From Bradyrhizobium elkanii USDA 76 (GTDB lineage Bacteria > Pseudomonadota > Alphaproteobacteria > Rhizobiales > Xanthobacteraceae), in assembly GCF_023278185.1 (NCBI RefSeq), contig NZ_CP066356.1, positions 2,224,001 to 2,288,000 on the forward strand: a stretch of 64,000 bases of DNA, written 5' to 3'. A model generated the notes under the pieces. It saw nothing but the letters and a program-made list of their open reading frames with translations, did no database searches and was not told where the DNA came from. Shown piece after piece: positions 19,420-27,986 of this stretch (the stretch's first letter is position 1; each line of letters starts with the position of its first letter). A program made the translations under genes and the position numbers.

Positions 19420-20094
19420 ATGGGTACCAGCATCAGCTTCAAGCGTCCGGACGGCAAGGAAGCGTCGGGCTATCTCGCCAATGCAGCGCGCGGCAACGCG
19501 CCCGGCGTCGTCGTGATCCAGGAATGGTGGGGCCTGTCGGACCAGATCAAGGGCTTGTGCGACCGCTTCGCGGTGGCCGGCTTCGATGCGCTGGCGCCCG
19601 ATCTCTACAAGGGCAAGGTGGTGCCTTATCATGACACCGATGCCGCGGGCAAAGAGATGAACTCGCTCGATTTCATGGACGCTACAACGCAGACGGTGCG
19701 CGGCGCCGCGCAGTATCTCGCCAAGAACGGCGCCAAGGTCGGCCTGACCGGCTTCTGCCTCGGCGGCGCGGTGACCATCATCGGCTCGGTGCATGTGCCG
19801 GAATTGACCGCGGGCGTCGTGTTCTACGGCATCCCGCCGGAGCAGGCCGCCAAGCCCGCCGACGTCAGGATCCCGCTGCAGGCGCATTTCGCCAACAAGG
19901 ACGACTGGTGCACGCCCGAGCTCGTCAGCAATTTCGAGAAGGCGATGAAGGCCGCCGGCAAGTCGCTCGAGCTGTTCCGCTATGACGCCGAGCACGCCTT
20001 CGTCAACGAGCAGCGCCAGTCGGTGCACGACCGCGAGGCCGCCGAACTCGCCTGGGGCCGCGCCACGGACTTCTTCAAGAAGCATCTGGGGTAG
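19420..20094 (+). CDS. Dienelactone hydrolase family protein
   Basis: 224 aa alpha/beta hydrolase. The nucleophile elbow GFCLGG contains the Cys typical of dienelactone hydrolases, the acid lies in the ANKDDWCTP stretch, and the His is in DAEHAFVN. VVVIQEWWGLSDQIKGLCDRFA is the oxyanion/Glu region of the family. The ATG at 19420 has GAGGA nine bases upstream; an in-frame start at 19354 would add 22 unlikely residues. It is probably monocistronic; the natural substrate is unknown. Confidence 0.9.
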   Translation: MGTSISFKRPDGKEASGYLANAARGNAPGVVVIQEWWGLSDQIKGLCDRFAVAGFDALAPDLYKGKVVPYHDTDAAGKEMNSLDFMDATTQTVRGAAQYLAKNGAKVGLTGFCLGGAVTIIGSVHVPELTAGVVFYGIPPEQAAKPADVRIPLQAHFANKDDWCTPELVSNFEKAMKAAGKSLELFRYDAEHAFVNEQRQSVHDREAAELAWGRATDFFKKHLG

Positions 20095-20116
20095 AGGCAT
20101 CCTCAAGCGAGATGTG

Positions 20117-20234
20117 GTCCCTGCGAAAGCAGGGACCCATACGCTGCGGCCGCGGCAATCGGCACAGTGGCAGTCATATCGTCAAATAAACTACGCCCTG
20201 TGGCTATGGGTCCCTGCTTTCGCAGGGACGACGG
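20117..20234. repeat. Intergenic palindromic repeat (GTCCCTGC family)
   Basis: GTCCCTGCGAAAGCAGGGAC and a facing copy ending GTCCCTGCTTTCGCAGGGAC enclose about 80 bp between two convergent genes. Related ends occur at 38174, 57218 and 60813. Confidence 0.8.
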
Positions 20235-20240
20235 CGAGAC

Positions 20241-21251
20241 TTAACTTTCCTTCACCCCGTCCCACCACGGGCAGGTCCCCGACATCAGCTTGAAATTGCC
20301 TTCCATCACCTGCACCGGTGCGCGCTTGCCCTCGGCGGCGGCGCGCATCCGCATCTCGCGCGCGACGGCGCGGTCCTCCGGCGACAGCCAGACCCGCTCG
20401 TGGCCCCACAGGCTCGGGCCGTCATGCATCTCGAACGGCGTCCAGTTCACCGGATCGATCTCGCGGCCGCCCCAGCCGCACTCGACCATGAAGGTGGACG
20501 GCGACCTGGCGTAAAACGATGTCATCAGGTCGTTGGTGTGGCGGCCGAGCGTGACGTTGACGCGGTCTTCCTGCTGCGCGACGTCATAGGCTTGGCCGAC
20601 ATCGTCGAGCGAGAACAGTTCTACCATCAGATGGTGCATGCCGTTCGTGCCGGTCTCGATCAGCGCCAGCGAGTGGTGGCGGGCATTGACGTGGAAGAAA
20701 TAGGCGCGGAACGGCTTTTCGATGTAGTCGCTTAAGCCGAAGCCGAGCACGTCGACATAGAAGCTCATCACCGGGGCGATGTGCTCGACCGTCAGCACGG
20801 CGTGGCCGAGGCCGAGCGGCCCGGTGCGGAAGCCGGAGATCGAGCGCCCCGGCCTGAACGGCGTGTCGTCGATCTCGGCGCCATGAAACGCCTCGAGGCG
20901 GTTGCCGGCGGGGTCGCGAAACGAGATCAGGCCACGCACCCGCCTGCTATCTGCGAGCGCCTGCGGCTCCGCGGTCACCGCGACGCCGGCGCGCTCCAGC
21001 CGTGCCGCCAGCGCGTCGAGGGCCGCACGGTCGGCCACCTCCCAGCCGAAGAACCTTGTGCCTTCGCCCTGGGCGCGGTCGATCACGATGCGCTGCTTGC
21101 GGTCGTCCATCCGGAACGCGAGCAGCGAATTGCCGCGCTCGACTGCCTGCAGCCCGACGAGGCCAGTGCCGAACTGCCGCCAGTCGTCGAGCGCGTCGGA
21201 GCCGAAGCCAGCATATCCGAGACCCAAAATCGCCATCTGCGCCTCCGCCAT
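20241..21251 (-). CDS. VOC family protein, type I extradiol dioxygenase-like
   Basis: 336 aa with two vicinal-oxygen-chelate modules, the architecture of BphC-type ring-cleavage dioxygenases. The catalytic second module has candidate Fe(II) ligands in LGLGHAVLTV (His), NGMHHLMVE (His) and STFMVECGWG (Glu), all intact. The start is taken as the ATG at 21251 (MAEAQMAILGL); 21236 is an alternative. Substrate would be a catechol-type aromatic, not identifiable from sequence. It converges with the dienelactone hydrolase gene; both chemistries occur in aromatic degradation, but an operon is excluded by orientation. Confidence 0.87.
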   Translation of the reverse strand: MAEAQMAILGLGYAGFGSDALDDWRQFGTGLVGLQAVERGNSLLAFRMDDRKQRIVIDRAQGEGTRFFGWEVADRAALDALAARLERAGVAVTAEPQALADSRRVRGLISFRDPAGNRLEAFHGAEIDDTPFRPGRSISGFRTGPLGLGHAVLTVEHIAPVMSFYVDVLGFGLSDYIEKPFRAYFFHVNARHHSLALIETGTNGMHHLMVELFSLDDVGQAYDVAQQEDRVNVTLGRHTNDLMTSFYARSPSTFMVECGWGGREIDPVNWTPFEMHDGPSLWGHERVWLSPEDRAVAREMRMRAAAEGKRAPVQVMEGNFKLMSGTCPWWDGVKES

Positions 21252-21379
21252 CTGTCTGTTTTTTGGGCGGCCAGCCGGCCGCCATTTCAGCAAATCCTAC
21301 GCGGATTCCCGCCCCTTCAAACCCCGAAAATGCCGCCGAAAGGGCGTCCCGCCCTGGGGCAGGGCTGTCAGGCCATCCC

Positions 21380-21409
21380 TTGACACGGCCCGCGCCGGGT
21401 GGTGAGTAA
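21380..21409 (+). promoter_or_regulatory. Putative promoter of the trp leader
   Basis: TTGACA at 21380-21385 followed about 17 bp later by a weak -10 region (GAGTAA, 21404-21409). This predicts transcription beginning at or next to the trpL ATG at 21416, i.e. a leaderless leader transcript as known for rhizobial trpL. Confidence 0.6.
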
Positions 21410-21415
21410 CGGGCC

Positions 21416-21466
21416 ATGAGCACCGTTGCCAGCCCATCCCGTCGTTGGTGGCCCACCTTCTCATAG
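21416..21466 (+). CDS. trpL: trp operon leader peptide
   Basis: 16-codon reading frame MSTVASPSRRWWPTFS ending in TAG. Two adjacent Trp codons (21446-21451) lie just before a stem-loop and T-run, the arrangement of a transcription attenuator. In rhizobia the gene for fused TrpE(G) is preceded by such a leader, and the released leader RNA and peptide can act in trans. It lies 127 bp upstream of trpE(G). No separate ribosome site is evident, consistent with leaderless translation. Confidence 0.88.
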   Translation: MSTVASPSRRWWPTFS

Positions 21467-21490
21467 GTGGCCGGTGCGTTTTCTTTTTTC
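21450..21490 (+). terminator. trp attenuator terminator
   Basis: The stem CCACCT / AGGTGG, extendable to GGC..GCC, is followed by GGTGCG and then TTTTCTTTTTTC. It overlaps the end of trpL. Upstream CACCG at the trpL start can pair with CGGTG at 21472, offering an alternative antiterminator fold. Confidence 0.8.
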
Positions 21491-21593
21491 ACAAACGTCG
21501 AAGGTCGCCATCGCAGTGCGACCGATGGTTAGTTTATTTGCCCTTCGTTTGTCCTGTGTGGCGCTCTCTCGGCAAGTCTCGTAAGAGGATCAC

Positions 21594-23759
21594 ATGAACA
21601 GGACAGTCTTCTCCCTGCCGGCCAAGAGCGAATATCTGACCAATGGCGGCCTTGCGGTCGCGCGCGTGGTCGAGCAGTTCACCGGCGGCGCCAACCGCCT
21701 CGACGATTTGATCGCGCTGCTGGACCGCCGCCGCGGCGTGGTGCTGTCCTCGGGCACGACGGTACCGGGCCGCTACGAGAGCTTTGACCTCGGCTTCGCC
21801 GATCCGCCGCTGGTGCTGGAGACGTCAGGCACCAACTTCTCGTTGCAGGCGCTGAACCCGCGCGGCGAGGTCCTGATCGCCTTCCTCGGCGACGTGCTGC
21901 GCGAGCCCTGCGTCGTGATCTCAGAGCGGAGCGCAACGCGGCTCGCCGGCTATATCATCCGCGGCGCCGCGCCGGTCGAGGAAGACCAGCGCACCCGCCG
22001 CGCCAGCGTGATGTCGCTGGTGCGCGACATGGTGGCGGCGTTCACCTCCAACGCCGATCCGCTGCTCGGCCTGTTCGGCGCCTTCGCCTACGACCTCGTG
22101 TTCCAGATCGAGGACCTGGTGCAGAAGCGCGCCCGCGAGGCCGACCAGCGCGACATCGTGCTCTACGTGCCGGACCGTCTCTTGGCCTATGACCGCGCCA
22201 CCGGCCGCGGCGTGGCGCTCACTTACGAATTCTCCTGGAAGGGCAAATCCACCGCCGGCCTGCCGCAGGAGACCGCGCCGAGCCTCTACGCACGGAACGG
22301 CCGGCAGGGCTATGCCGATCACGCGCCCGGCGAATATCAGGCGACCGTCGAGGTCGCGCGCGCGGCGTTTGCCCGCGGTGACCTGTTCGAGGCGGTGCCC
22401 GGGCAGCTGTTCGCCGAGCCCTGCGAGCGCTCGCCGGCGGAAGTGTTCCAGCGGCTCTGCCGCATCAATCCGTCGCCCTATGGCGCGCTGATGAATCTCG
22501 GCGACGGCGAATTCCTGGTCTCCGCGTCGCCCGAGATGTTCGTGCGTTCCGACGGCCGCCGGGTCGAGACCTGCCCGATCTCGGGCACCATCGCGCGCGG
22601 CTCGGACTCGATCGGCGATGCCGAGCAGATCCGCAAGCTCCTGAACTCGGAGAAGGACGAGTTCGAGCTCAACATGTGCACCGATGTCGACCGCAACGAC
22701 AAGGCGCGCGTCTGCGTGCCCGGCACCATCAAGGTGCTGGCGCGGCGTCAGATCGAGACCTACTCAAAGCTGTTCCACACCGTTGATCACGTCGAGGGCA
22801 TGCTGCGGCCGGGCTTCGATTCGCTCGACGCCTTCCTGACCCATGCCTGGGCCGTGACGGTGACAGGCGCGCCGAAACTGTGGGCGATGCAATTTGTTGA
22901 GGATCACGAGCGGTCGCCGCGGCGCTGGTATGCCGGCGCGATCGGCTGCGTCAATTTCGACGGCAGCATCAACACCGGGCTCACCATTCGCACCATCCGC
23001 ATGAAGGATGGGCTTGCCGAGGTGCGCGTCGGCGCGACCTGCCTGTTCGATTCAGATCCCGCCGCCGAGGATCGCGAGTGCCAGGTCAAGGCCGCGGCGC
23101 TGTTCCAGGCGCTGCGCGGCGATCCGCCGAAGCCGCTGTCGGATTTCGCGCCCGACGCCACCGGCTCCGGCAAGAACGTGCTCTTGATCGATCACGACGA
23201 CAGCTTCGTGCACATGCTGGCCGATTACTTCCGCCAGGTCGGTGCCAACGTCACCGTGGTCAGGCACGTCCATGCCCAGGACATGCTCAAGAAGAAGGGC
23301 TGGGACCTCCTGGTGCTGTCGCCCGGGCCGGGTCGCCCGGAGGATTTCGGCATCGCGAAAACCATCGATACCGCGCTCGAGAAGCAGCTACCGATCTTCG
23401 GCGTCTGCCTCGGCGTGCAGGCGATCGGCGAATATTTCGGCGGCCAGCTCGGCCAGCTCGGTCAGCCCGCGCATGGCCGTCCGTCGCGCGTCCAGGTGCG
23501 CGGCGGGCGGCTGATGCGGAACCTGCCCAATGAGATCGTGATCGGCCGCTACCACTCGCTCTATGTCGAGCGCGACAGCGTGCCCGAGGTGTTGGCGGTG
23601 ACCGCGACCACCGAAGACGGCGTCGCGATGGTGATCGAGCACAAGACCCTGCCGGTCGGCGGCGTGCAATTCCATCCGGAATCGCTGATGTCGCTCGGCA
23701 ACGAGGTCGGCCTGCGCATTGTCGAGAATGCATTCCGGCTCAACCCGCCGGCCAATTGA
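21594..23759 (+). CDS. trpE(G): Anthranilate synthase, fused TrpE-TrpG
   Basis: 721 aa. Residues 1-~510 are the chorismate-using TrpE part ([60 protein letters not shown]). Residues ~520-721 are the glutamine amidotransferase TrpG, with the catalytic Cys in [13 protein letters not shown] and the His-Glu pair in QFHPESLMS. It catalyses chorismate plus glutamine to anthranilate, the first committed step to tryptophan. The single-chain form is the rhizobial type. It is controlled by the trpL attenuator upstream; apt follows 14 bp later on the same strand. Confidence 0.97.
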   Translation: MNRTVFSLPAKSEYLTNGGLAVARVVEQFTGGANRLDDLIALLDRRRGVVLSSGTTVPGRYESFDLGFADPPLVLETSGTNFSLQALNPRGEVLIAFLGDVLREPCVVISERSATRLAGYIIRGAAPVEEDQRTRRASVMSLVRDMVAAFTSNADPLLGLFGAFAYDLVFQIEDLVQKRAREADQRDIVLYVPDRLLAYDRATGRGVALTYEFSWKGKSTAGLPQETAPSLYARNGRQGYADHAPGEYQATVEVARAAFARGDLFEAVPGQLFAEPCERSPAEVFQRLCRINPSPYGALMNLGDGEFLVSASPEMFVRSDGRRVETCPISGTIARGSDSIGDAEQIRKLLNSEKDEFELNMCTDVDRNDKARVCVPGTIKVLARRQIETYSKLFHTVDHVEGMLRPGFDSLDAFLTHAWAVTVTGAPKLWAMQFVEDHERSPRRWYAGAIGCVNFDGSINTGLTIRTIRMKDGLAEVRVGATCLFDSDPAAEDRECQVKAAALFQALRGDPPKPLSDFAPDATGSGKNVLLIDHDDSFVHMLADYFRQVGANVTVVRHVHAQDMLKKKGWDLLVLSPGPGRPEDFGIAKTIDTALEKQLPIFGVCLGVQAIGEYFGGQLGQLGQPAHGRPSRVQVRGGRLMRNLPNEIVIGRYHSLYVERDSVPEVLAVTATTEDGVAMVIEHKTLPVGGVQFHPESLMSLGNEVGLRIVENAFRLNPPAN

Positions 23760-23773
23760 GGATTGCGAGACCA

Positions 23774-24313
23774 ATGACCTTCGACCACGACATCAAGGCG
23801 ACCGTTCGCACCATCCCGGACTACCCGAAGAAGGGCATCCTGTTTCGCGACATCACGACGCTGCTCGCGGATGCGAGGGCCTTCCGCCGGGCGGTCGACG
23901 AGCTGGTGCATCCCTGGGCGGGCGCGAAGGTCGACAAGGTCGCCGGCATCGAGGCCCGCGGCTTCATCCTCGGCGGCGCGGTCGCGCATCAGCTCTCCGC
24001 CGGCTTCGTGCCGATCCGCAAGAAGGGCAAGCTTCCGCACACCACGGTGCGGATCGCCTACTCGCTGGAATACGGCATCGACGAGATGGAGATGCATGCC
24101 GACGCCGTGCAGCCCGGCGAGCGCGTGATCCTGGTCGACGATCTGATCGCGACCGGCGGCACTGCGGAGGGCGCGGTGAAGCTGCTGCGCCAGATCGGCG
24201 CCAATGTGGTCGCGGCCTGCTTCATCGTCGACCTGCCCGATCTCGGCGGCGCCGCCAAGCTGCGCGCGATGGACGTTCCGGTGCGCACGCTGATGGCGTT
24301 CGAGGGGCATTAG
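23774..24313 (+). CDS. apt: Adenine phosphoribosyltransferase
   Basis: 179 aa, standard length. It salvages adenine with PRPP to AMP. The PRPP loop is [20 protein letters not shown], and [18 protein letters not shown] and [17 protein letters not shown] are family signatures. The ATG at 23774 ([10 protein letters not shown]) is preferred to a TTG at 23756 overlapping the trpE(G) stop. It may be read through from trpE(G), 14 bp upstream. Confidence 0.96.
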   Translation: MTFDHDIKATVRTIPDYPKKGILFRDITTLLADARAFRRAVDELVHPWAGAKVDKVAGIEARGFILGGAVAHQLSAGFVPIRKKGKLPHTTVRIAYSLEYGIDEMEMHADAVQPGERVILVDDLIATGGTAEGAVKLLRQIGANVVAACFIVDLPDLGGAAKLRAMDVPVRTLMAFEGH

Positions 24314-24331
24314 CGCAAATCCCTCCACATG

Positions 24332-24375
24332 GTCGTCCCGGCTCCCGTGCGCAATCGCGCCTAGGCTGGGACGAC
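24332..24375. repeat. Short copy of the GTCGTCCCGG repeat family
   Basis: GGTCGTCCCGGC and GCTGGGACGAC face each other around CGTGCGCAATCGCGC between the convergent apt and ATPase genes. A hairpin here could also end both transcripts. Confidence 0.6.
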
Positions 24376-24377
24376 AG

Positions 24378-25046
24378 TCATCCTCGCTGCAACAGCACGC
24401 TCAATTCAAGATCGCGGAACGTGGTGTAATTCCGCCGGATCCATTGATGCAGCTCAGTCGATGAATCCTTTTCCTGGCGCAGATAGCCGGTGAAGGAGAA
24501 GTTCAGCCGGTCGATATAGGTCTTCAGGAACACCGGCAGCGCGCGGAAGCGCAGCACCCGGCTGGCGGTCATGACAGGCGGCAGCTCGCCGCGCACCACG
24601 AACTCGTTGTCGATGACGAACAGCGCATTCGGCGGGATCATGCCGTGCAGCGTCTGGTAGCCCCGCACCGAGGCGCGGTCGGTATCGGCGACGTACAGGA
24701 TGATCGGCGCGACGCGGCGGCGCAGCGCCTCCTTCATCAGCCCGATCTCGTCGCACATTTTGAAGAATTCGTCGAAGGCGTGGTAGCCGAGGTCGATCAC
24801 CTTGCCGATGCCGTCATTGGCGATGACGCGGTCCATCAGCTGCATCTTGCCGTAGGTGTCGATCACGTCAGCGGTTTCGGTGATCCGCGGCAGGTAGTCG
24901 AGCAGCGACGGCTCCTTCAGATTGATGTCGTAGCAGACCACGTCGCCGTTCTTGAGCAGCAGGAATTCGCCGAGCAGCCGCGCGATCAGCGTCTTGCCGA
25001 CCTGCGGGCGGGGCGAGCAGATGATGTAAACGGGCGTCGATGACAT
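24378..25046 (-). CDS. ParA-like P-loop ATPase with altered Walker A (paralogue 2)
   Basis: 222 aa. The P-loop reads SPRPQVGKTL with K18-T19; the family signature KGGVGKT has become R13-P-Q-V-G-K-T, so the signature Lys is an Arg. Further blocks (DVVCYDINLKEPSLLDYLP, KVIDLGYHAFDEFFKMCDEI) align with the neighbouring paralogue upstream, as do the C-termini. No membrane segment and no ParB-like partner are nearby. It is probably co-transcribed with the paralogue (60-bp gap). Function is unknown; it may be a non-hydrolysing partner in a heterodimer, which is inference. Confidence 0.75.
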   Translation of the reverse strand: MSSTPVYIICSPRPQVGKTLIARLLGEFLLLKNGDVVCYDINLKEPSLLDYLPRITETADVIDTYGKMQLMDRVIANDGIGKVIDLGYHAFDEFFKMCDEIGLMKEALRRRVAPIILYVADTDRASVRGYQTLHGMIPPNALFVIDNEFVVRGELPPVMTASRVLRFRALPVFLKTYIDRLNFSFTGYLRQEKDSSTELHQWIRRNYTTFRDLELSVLLQRG

Positions 25047-25106
25047 CGCCCGCTATATCAGGCCAAATTTTCGCCTAATCCAGCCCCATCAAGGTCGAAG
25101 GTGCGA

Positions 25107-25850
25107 CTATTTTTCGCCTTTGGCCGACTTGGCGCCGACCAGGTCGGTCAGCTTGATCCGGTCGTACTCGCTCCAGACATTGGCGAGCCAGTGACGGACA
25201 TAGCCGCGCAGCACGAAGGAGTAGTTGGCGGCGTCGTCGTTGATGCCTTTGTTGGCGACGAATTTCAGGAACGGAACCGAGGAGACCTCGACCTGCTCAT
25301 AGGCCATTTCGTTGAGCTTCGGGATCGTCAGGTCCACGGCGTCCTTGATGCGATGGAAGTAGGAATTGTAGGTCGCCTGGTCCCACTGGAAGAACTGGGT
25401 GTCGTTGATGAAGTTCTTCACCAGGAAATACTTCGCGCCGCTCATGAAGTTGGCGGTTTCCGCGATCTCGTCCAGCGAGGCGATCGACGGGCCGAGGATA
25501 TGGAACACGGCGAAGGTGATCTGGCCGGAGCGCGCCGCGTCGAGGAAGCCGATATCGCGCAGCGAGGCCAGCGCGGGCGACAACAGGCCGGCGCGGACGT
25601 CGATCACGGTGACCGAGGGCCCCGAGTTCAGCGTATCGAAGATCTTCATCTGGTCCGCGGTCGTCGTCATGTCGACGATCTCGGTGATGTCAGGATGGAA
25701 GCGCTTCAGCGTGCCGCGCGGCGATTCGGTGTCGAACGCCCGGGTCTGCACGTTATTGGCACTGAAATAGTCCAGGAGCGTCCGCGAGACGGTGGTCTTG
25801 CCGACCCCGCCCTTGTCGGCGCCCACCACGATCACAACCGGCTTTGCCAT
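25107..25850 (-). CDS. ParA/MinD-like ATPase (paralogue 1)
   Basis: 247 aa. Deviant Walker A GADKGGVGKTTVS with the signature Lys13 intact, Walker A'-like RAFDTESPRGTL and Walker B-like SVTVIDVRAG. The chain continues with IGFLDAARSGQITFAVFHIL and a C-terminal helix (LRGYVRHWLANVWSEYDRIK). It resembles the small ATPases used in partition, cell-pole positioning or plasmid-type systems, but no ParB, parS or plasmid genes are visible. It is followed by an altered paralogue; upstream on the same strand lie M48 and LemA genes. Confidence 0.82.
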   Translation of the reverse strand: MAKPVVIVVGADKGGVGKTTVSRTLLDYFSANNVQTRAFDTESPRGTLKRFHPDITEIVDMTTTADQMKIFDTLNSGPSVTVIDVRAGLLSPALASLRDIGFLDAARSGQITFAVFHILGPSIASLDEIAETANFMSGAKYFLVKNFINDTQFFQWDQATYNSYFHRIKDAVDLTIPKLNEMAYEQVEVSSVPFLKFVANKGINDDAANYSFVLRGYVRHWLANVWSEYDRIKLTDLVGAKSAKGEK

Positions 25851-26012
25851 GGAAGTCCCTTAAGCGCGCTCCCGACCGCGATGGCGATCGGCAAGTCCCC
25901 ACACTGCTTTGGGCGCGAACATGGCAGAAACGAGGGAGAATTCAATTCCTTAAGGCGTCCACGATCGGTTTGGTGGGAATTTCCTTAATGGACTGAGTAG
26001 GCTAGGGCGCGA

Positions 26013-27227
26013 TTAGCGGTGTCGTCCCCAAGGGCCCTGGAGAGGACCCAATGGTCCCTGCGTGGGGTTGTTGCCCGGCAGCGCTGGCGGATTGTTCGCC
26101 GGTGCACGCGGCTTGTCGCCCCACGGCCCATGGGTCGCGGGCGGAGGCTGGTCGCCCGCCGCGGGGGGCTCATCCTGCGGCTCCGTCTCGTCCGGCAGCG
26201 CCAGCGGTCCGGGATCGTGGCCGCCGGCGTATTTCACCAGGGCATCGACCCGGGACTTCACCGAGGGATGGGTGGCGAACAGGTCGGCGAACCCCTCGCG
26301 CGGATTGTCGACGCAGAGTTCCATCACGGCCGAGGTGGCATCTGGCAGCTCGCCGCGGTTCTCGATCTTGCGCAGCGCCGAGATCATCGCATCGGGGTTC
26401 TTGGTGAGCTCGACCGATCCGGCATCGGCGAGGAATTCGCGCGAGCGCGACAGTGCGAGCTTGACCACCTGCGACAGCAGCCAGGCCAGCACGATCAACG
26501 CGACCGCGATGATGATCACGATGATCGCGCCGCCGCCCGAGCCCTTGCTGTCGCGGTCCGAGGAGGATGACGACGATCGTGAGGATGACGACCAGCCGCC
26601 ACCGCCGCCGCTCGAATTCCACGACAGGTTCGTGAACAGGCGGAAGAACAGCTCGCCGAAGAAGCCGACCACGCCGGCGATGATCACGGCGATCACCATC
26701 AGCTGCACGTCGCCGTTCTTGATATGGGTGAGCTCGTGGCCGAGCACGGCCTCGATCTCCTGGTCGTTCAGCGCTTGCAACAGACCCGTCGTGACCGTGA
26801 TGGCGTATTGGCTCCGGTTCAGTCCGGTCGCGAATGCATTCAGCGCCGGGCTGTCCATCACCTTCAGCTTCGGCATCGGGATGCCGCGCGAGATGCAAAG
26901 ATTTTCCAGCAGATTGTAGAGCCGCGGCTCTTGCTGGCGCGTCACGCTTTCGCCGCCGGTGACGGCGTCGATCATCTTCTGGTGGAAGAAATAGGCGATC
27001 ACGATCCACGCCGCCGCCGCGATCGTCGCCCACGGCAAGGCCGAGACCAGGTCGCGCAAGGCCCGCGTCAGGTAATAGTCGACCGAACGGCCGCTATCGA
27101 TCATCACCTCCGCGACCAGCGCGCCGGCATAGACCAGCACGTAGATCAGCAGGAACAGGCCGGCAAGCAGCAGCATCGAACGAAACTTGTTCGATGCGAT
27201 ATGCGTGTAGAGACCATAGGCGGCCAT
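26013..27227 (-). CDS. M48 family zinc metalloprotease (HtpX-like) with Pro-rich tail
   Basis: 404 aa membrane protease. Two N-terminal membrane segments are followed by the zinc motif HELTH in AVLGHELTHIKNGDVQL, with a likely third ligand in SREFLADAGSVELT. Between them is a Ser/Gly-rich loop (GGGGGWSSSSRSSSSSSD) and a further hydrophobic pair. The last ~65 residues are Pro-rich and probably disordered. It follows lemA by 34 bp; lemA-M48 pairs are common and are thought to act in membrane protein quality control. Confidence 0.9.
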   Translation of the reverse strand: MAAYGLYTHIASNKFRSMLLLAGLFLLIYVLVYAGALVAEVMIDSGRSVDYYLTRALRDLVSALPWATIAAAAWIVIAYFFHQKMIDAVTGGESVTRQQEPRLYNLLENLCISRGIPMPKLKVMDSPALNAFATGLNRSQYAITVTTGLLQALNDQEIEAVLGHELTHIKNGDVQLMVIAVIIAGVVGFFGELFFRLFTNLSWNSSGGGGGWSSSSRSSSSSSDRDSKGSGGGAIIVIIIAVALIVLAWLLSQVVKLALSRSREFLADAGSVELTKNPDAMISALRKIENRGELPDATSAVMELCVDNPREGFADLFATHPSVKSRVDALVKYAGGHDPGPLALPDETEPQDEPPAAGDQPPPATHGPWGDKPRAPANNPPALPGNNPTQGPLGPLQGPWGRHR

Positions 27228-27261
27228 GACGGAGCGGCCTCTCGCCGGCGCGCGTTGCGCC

Positions 27262-27822
27262 TCAGAACTTCACGCTGGGCGCCGCCTCGACCTCCGTGCG
27301 GCTGGCGCCGAGGTCGAAGAAATCCTTGCGGGTGAAGCCGAACATGCCGGCGAACAGCGCGGCCGGCATCTGTTGGATGCCGGTGTTGTATTCCTGGACC
27401 GCGTTGTTGAAGAAGCGGCGGCTGGCGGCGATCTTGTTCTCAAGATCGGAAAGCTCGGAGGCGAGTTGCTGGAAATTGGCGTTGGCCTTGAGGTCCGGAT
27501 AGGCCTCCGACAGCGCGATCAGCCGGCCGAGCGCGCCGGAGAGCTGGTTCTCCGCCGCAGAGACCTGGGCCGGACCCTGCGCCGACATCGCCGAATTGCG
27601 CGCCTTGATGACGTCGTCGAGCGTGCCGCGCTCATGGGCAGCATAGCCCTTCACGGTCTCGACCAGGTTCGGAATCAGGTCGTGACGCTGCTTGAGCTGC
27701 ACGTCGATGTCGGCAAAGGCCTGTCCGACCCGCTGGCTGAGCGCCACGAGGCGGTTGTAGGCGCCGAATGCAAACAGCACGAGAAGCACGATGACGCCGA
27801 TAACGATCCAGCTGGTCGACAT
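27262..27822 (-). CDS. LemA family protein
   Basis: 186 aa from the ATG at 27822 (MSTSWIVIGVIVLLVLFAFG). A single N-terminal membrane anchor precedes a long helical domain with family motifs YNRLVALSQRVGQAFADIDV, QLKQRHDLIPNLVETVKGYA and a C-terminal FFNNAVQEYNTGIQQMPAAL. It is the first gene of the lemA-M48 pair. LemA proteins present a periplasm- or cytosol-exposed helical bundle; no enzymatic activity is known. Confidence 0.93.
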   Translation of the reverse strand: MSTSWIVIGVIVLLVLFAFGAYNRLVALSQRVGQAFADIDVQLKQRHDLIPNLVETVKGYAAHERGTLDDVIKARNSAMSAQGPAQVSAAENQLSGALGRLIALSEAYPDLKANANFQQLASELSDLENKIAASRRFFNNAVQEYNTGIQQMPAALFAGMFGFTRKDFFDLGASRTEVEAAPSVKF

Positions 27823-27944
27823 GACGGAGCAGCTCCTGATGGACGAGACGGCGGCACCGTAGCCCAAGATCGGGGCGCATGGCAGCCCGCCGCGGAAAGG
27901 TGGGCAAGCGTTAGTCGAGGGTTGGCCGACATCGGTTCAACTTA

Positions 27945-27978
27945 TTCCGTCGTCCCGGCGTTCGCCGGGACGACGGAA
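27945..27978. repeat. Perfect hairpin of the GTCGTCCCGG family
   Basis: TTCCGTCGTCCCGGCG and CGCCGGGACGACGGAA form a perfect 16-bp stem around TT, between the Rsm22 stop and the lemA start. It is the shortest, cleanest member of the family and may serve as a terminator. Confidence 0.8.
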
Positions 27979-27986
27979 GTAAATAT

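Noticed and set aside
21416..21466. Possible three-Trp leader as in Sinorhizobium
   Set aside because: The sequence has only two consecutive TGG codons; the preceding codons are CGT CGT. It is annotated as it reads.
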